NCBI GenBank assembly: GCA_022578965.1 | Contig: MU400584.1 | Span: 124,001 to 188,000, forward strand | Direction: 5' to 3' | DNA length: 64,000 nucleotides | Source: Xylaria sp. FL1777 | Lineage: Eukaryota > Ascomycota > Sordariomycetes > Xylariales > Xylariaceae | Part shown: piece after piece, positions 61,774 through 64,000 of the stretch | Numbering within the stretch: the first letter of the stretch is position 1 | Layout: each line of letters starts with the position of its first letter | Program-made: the position numbers and the translations under genes | Notes under the pieces: model-generated | The model's input: only the letters and a program-made list of their open reading frames with translations | What the model was told of the DNA's origin: nothing | The model's database searches: none

Positions 61774-64000
61774 TTAAGCAGACGCACCTAGTCTCTGCAG
61801 AGGACGAGATAACCGACATTTCGTCAAGCCCTCCCTTAGGATATCGATCTCGTGTTGAAGGACCTGCCTCTTCTCCCGGATATCTTCAGACTCAGATGCT
61901 AGCTCTATTAGGCGATCTTTACTCATCTGACCGACTATTGACGGTGTTAAGATGGTGTGGAGATCAGAAATGAGACAGTTTTCGGCTACCAGATTCACCA
62001 CGTTGTGAGCGAATATTTTTAGAGATATCTAGTAGTATACGTTAGTATTGGGCTAGAGAGGTGAGAAGGGGGGGGGGAGTTCGCTGCTCATACCTGGAAG
62101 TGCGTCTCCATCATGTCAACGATTTTCTCGATACCAAATTCACTGACCCGCGTATTCTCAACATTTCCAAAGGTCTCCTCTACCTGTTCGCGAGTAAGAC
62201 CTCTACCTCCCCTATCAGTAAATACCGCCGGGAAGTTTTCCTCGAGTAAGTTTGCAACGCGCTCTGCCTCTCGTGCTATCGTCCCTGGTAAGAGTGTCCT
62301 GTGGAAATCCTCGTCAATCGGAGGATAGTAGGCTTTTGCATGTGGCCGAAAGATCTCTTCCAATTTATCTCTCATCACATCGTGCTTGTTCTCGAAGAAC
62401 GAGTCTACGTAGCTAATCGATATAGCGTTGGTAGTCTGGTCGTCGGCTCCGATGATGTGAATGAATAAGTCTTCTACGAAACGTCTGGCGTAGCTCAGCA
62501 GCTGCTCCAGGTAAAAGTCGGCAATGCCACTCCATGGTCGGACTTGCGTCCTAAGGAGCTGGAAGCCTAAGTTGCTGTTAGGTAGGCCAGGATACTCTGT
62601 TCCTTGGTTGGCTGCCGCCAACTTTTCGAGTTCTTGGTGGAGCTCTCCCTGGAAGACAGATCTGGGCTCGGGAAATTGATCAAAAAGATTCAGATATGAT
62701 TGCAGATGTTCTGGAACGTCTTTATCCCTTATATAGGTAATGGTGTCATTCTGAAACTGAAGTCTATCATCGTCCCAGATGATCTTTCGATCTGCTCCCT
62801 TCGTGACTAGCGTCACGTAGAAAGCACTGTTAAGCTTCCTAATCCGAGCCCGTAACTTATAGGTCTCGTCGTTATTGTAGAGGTCACCAAAGAACTCGTT
62901 ACTGTATCGTCCTTCCACGCCATCACGCGCCAGCCTTTGAAACTTGTCTGCGATATCGAGAAGATATGCCCGTAGGTCCTTAGTCTCTTCTCGGGGCCTA
63001 CCAAGTTTCTCCAGAGCGTGATGACGAGCAGATAGTTTGGTCTCAATCTCTTGCACCAAGCTAGGAAGGGTCTTCTGGATGTGCTCGAGAAGCATCCTAC
63101 TAAGCTTTCTCTGCAAGGACGCGATACCGCGGTTACCGGAGGAGATGCTGGCCCATGCGCCTGTTTTGAAGAAATCCTCTTCTTCGGCATTTCGCACCGC
63201 CGAACTTATTCGCTCCCTACCCTCAGGTCGATTACGTAGGACGTGCCAGCCCAACTTCAATTTGTGCACACTCTCTTGGTTTTTGGCGAGCTGTAAACAT
63301 TTCTTTTCGTCTTGTGACCCCTGGACCGTGAGGTCAGGCTTGGTGATCACACCGAGAGTGCGCTCCCTGCTTGGATCGTGCTCCATCGCCGCGTCAACGA
63401 CCTTCTGGTTGGCAAGGTTGTTGTTCGCAGCTACGACGGCCAAAATGATGCTTTTCGGTTGCATCATGTAGTGGTTAGCAATCCGTCTTACAGTTTTCTT
63501 GTCTTCTCGCGTTTGCTCCTCTGTAGCTGAATGAAAGAAGCCTGGCAAGTCGACAAGTGTAAGGGAAACAACATTTGGCCCAGTGAGTTCTATGCGCAGC
63601 ACATCTCGCGAGAATCCTTTGGTGCTACCCAGACGGATTCCCATTTTACTTGTTGCCTCACTTATAATTTCGGATAGAGTATCCTTATCGAAGATGATTC
63701 GATGGAACTGTAGAGCGGAGCCGGAGTCGGCAGGAATGATTCTGACATCAATCTTGGTCTCTGGGGCACGTCGAATCACCAGCTCCGTGGCAAAGCGGGT
63801 GCAGACGTCACCCTTGGTGGGAAAGGACAGGCCGGAAATAGCTTCCAAGACGGAACTCTTGCCGGAGGATTGGTCGCCGACCACGATAATTTGAGGTAAG
63901 TTCACGATCTCACCAACTTGGAGCTCCCGTAGACTGTCGATGGTGTCAAGTAAGGCCTCTGACGCGGAGCTATTGAGTTCGCTCAGTGTCAATGCATCGA
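61774..64000 (-). CDS. Dynamin-like GTPase, 5' end beyond the window
   Basis: Two exons on the minus strand, 62094 to the window edge and 61774-62028, about 719 visible residues. No ATG opens the frame inside the window; the frame runs off the right edge just before LTLSELNS, so the start codon lies at or past the edge. The GTPase domain shows G1 GDQSSGKSS, G2 threonine in DVCTRFAT, G3 DLPG and G4 TKPD. The stalk region follows. The last exon encodes the GTPase effector part (FAHNVVNLVAENCLI...LREGL), and the join restores THFQISLKIFAHNVV. There is no pleckstrin homology or proline-rich domain, as in Mx/Vps1-type members. This branch is expanded in moulds and its role is unclear; membrane remodelling or organelle division are possibilities. 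The final intron has an ACTAAC branch-like site. Confidence 0.9.

Overview
This window is nuclear DNA of a filamentous ascomycete (Pezizomycotina, most likely a Sordariomycete). The reasons are the short introns with GT..AG ends, the pair of divergent myosin-motor-type chitin synthase genes, an ERG5/CYP61 sterol desaturase, and a fungal-type PD-(D/E)XK nuclease-like gene. Seventeen protein-coding genes can be supported; most have one to five introns whose phases add up to uninterrupted reading frames. I saw no tRNA, rRNA, CRISPR array or intact transposon.

Layout. 1.6-3.4 kb: C-22 sterol desaturase ERG5 (+). 5.1-6.0 kb: mitochondrial rhodanese (+), convergent with a YIPF1/2-type Golgi membrane protein (-, 6.6-8.0 kb). 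9.1-12.4 kb: an accessory-looking pair transcribed divergently from a 547-bp gap, a PD-(D/E)XK nuclease-like protein (-) and a protein kinase (+) with a frame break in its C-lobe. 13.4-16.2 kb: secreted/membrane-anchored Kelch protein (-). 16.2-20.6 kb: gene-poor. 20.6-23.3 kb: large Thr/Ser-rich wall protein with a probable GPI anchor (+). 25-28.5 kb: ubiquitin-activating enzyme E1 (+). 29.6-31.4 kb: Xi/omega-type glutathione transferase (+), convergent with the ribosome-assembly GTPase BMS1 (-, 32-35.7 kb). 36.9-37.2 kb: small I9-type proteinase inhibitor (+). 37.8-39.3 kb: mitochondrial pyruvate dehydrogenase kinase (+). 39.3-41.4 kb: AT-rich gap. 41.4-56.3 kb: two chitin synthases with motor-like heads, class VII (csmB type, -) and class V (csmA type, +), separated by a 3.7-kb shared upstream region. 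57.7-59.4 kb: cation/H+ exchanger (+). 60.2-61.0 kb: intronless degenerate kinase (-). 61.8-64.0 kb: dynamin-like GTPase (-), running off the right edge.

Most genes are housekeeping. The functional unit that stands out is the chitin synthase pair, whose products are known in other moulds to act together in polarized wall synthesis. Their first exons have the same length and intron phase, supporting origin by tandem inverted duplication, and only the class V member keeps the ATP-binding P-loop. The wall-related content (two chitin synthases, GPI mannoprotein-like protein, Kelch surface protein) and ergosterol synthesis are typical of this group. I found no convincing wholly new system. The most unusual places are the nuclease-like/kinase divergent pair, the frame break in the kinase, the ATG-less N-terminal extension of the E1, and the degenerate kinase next to the dynamin-like gene.
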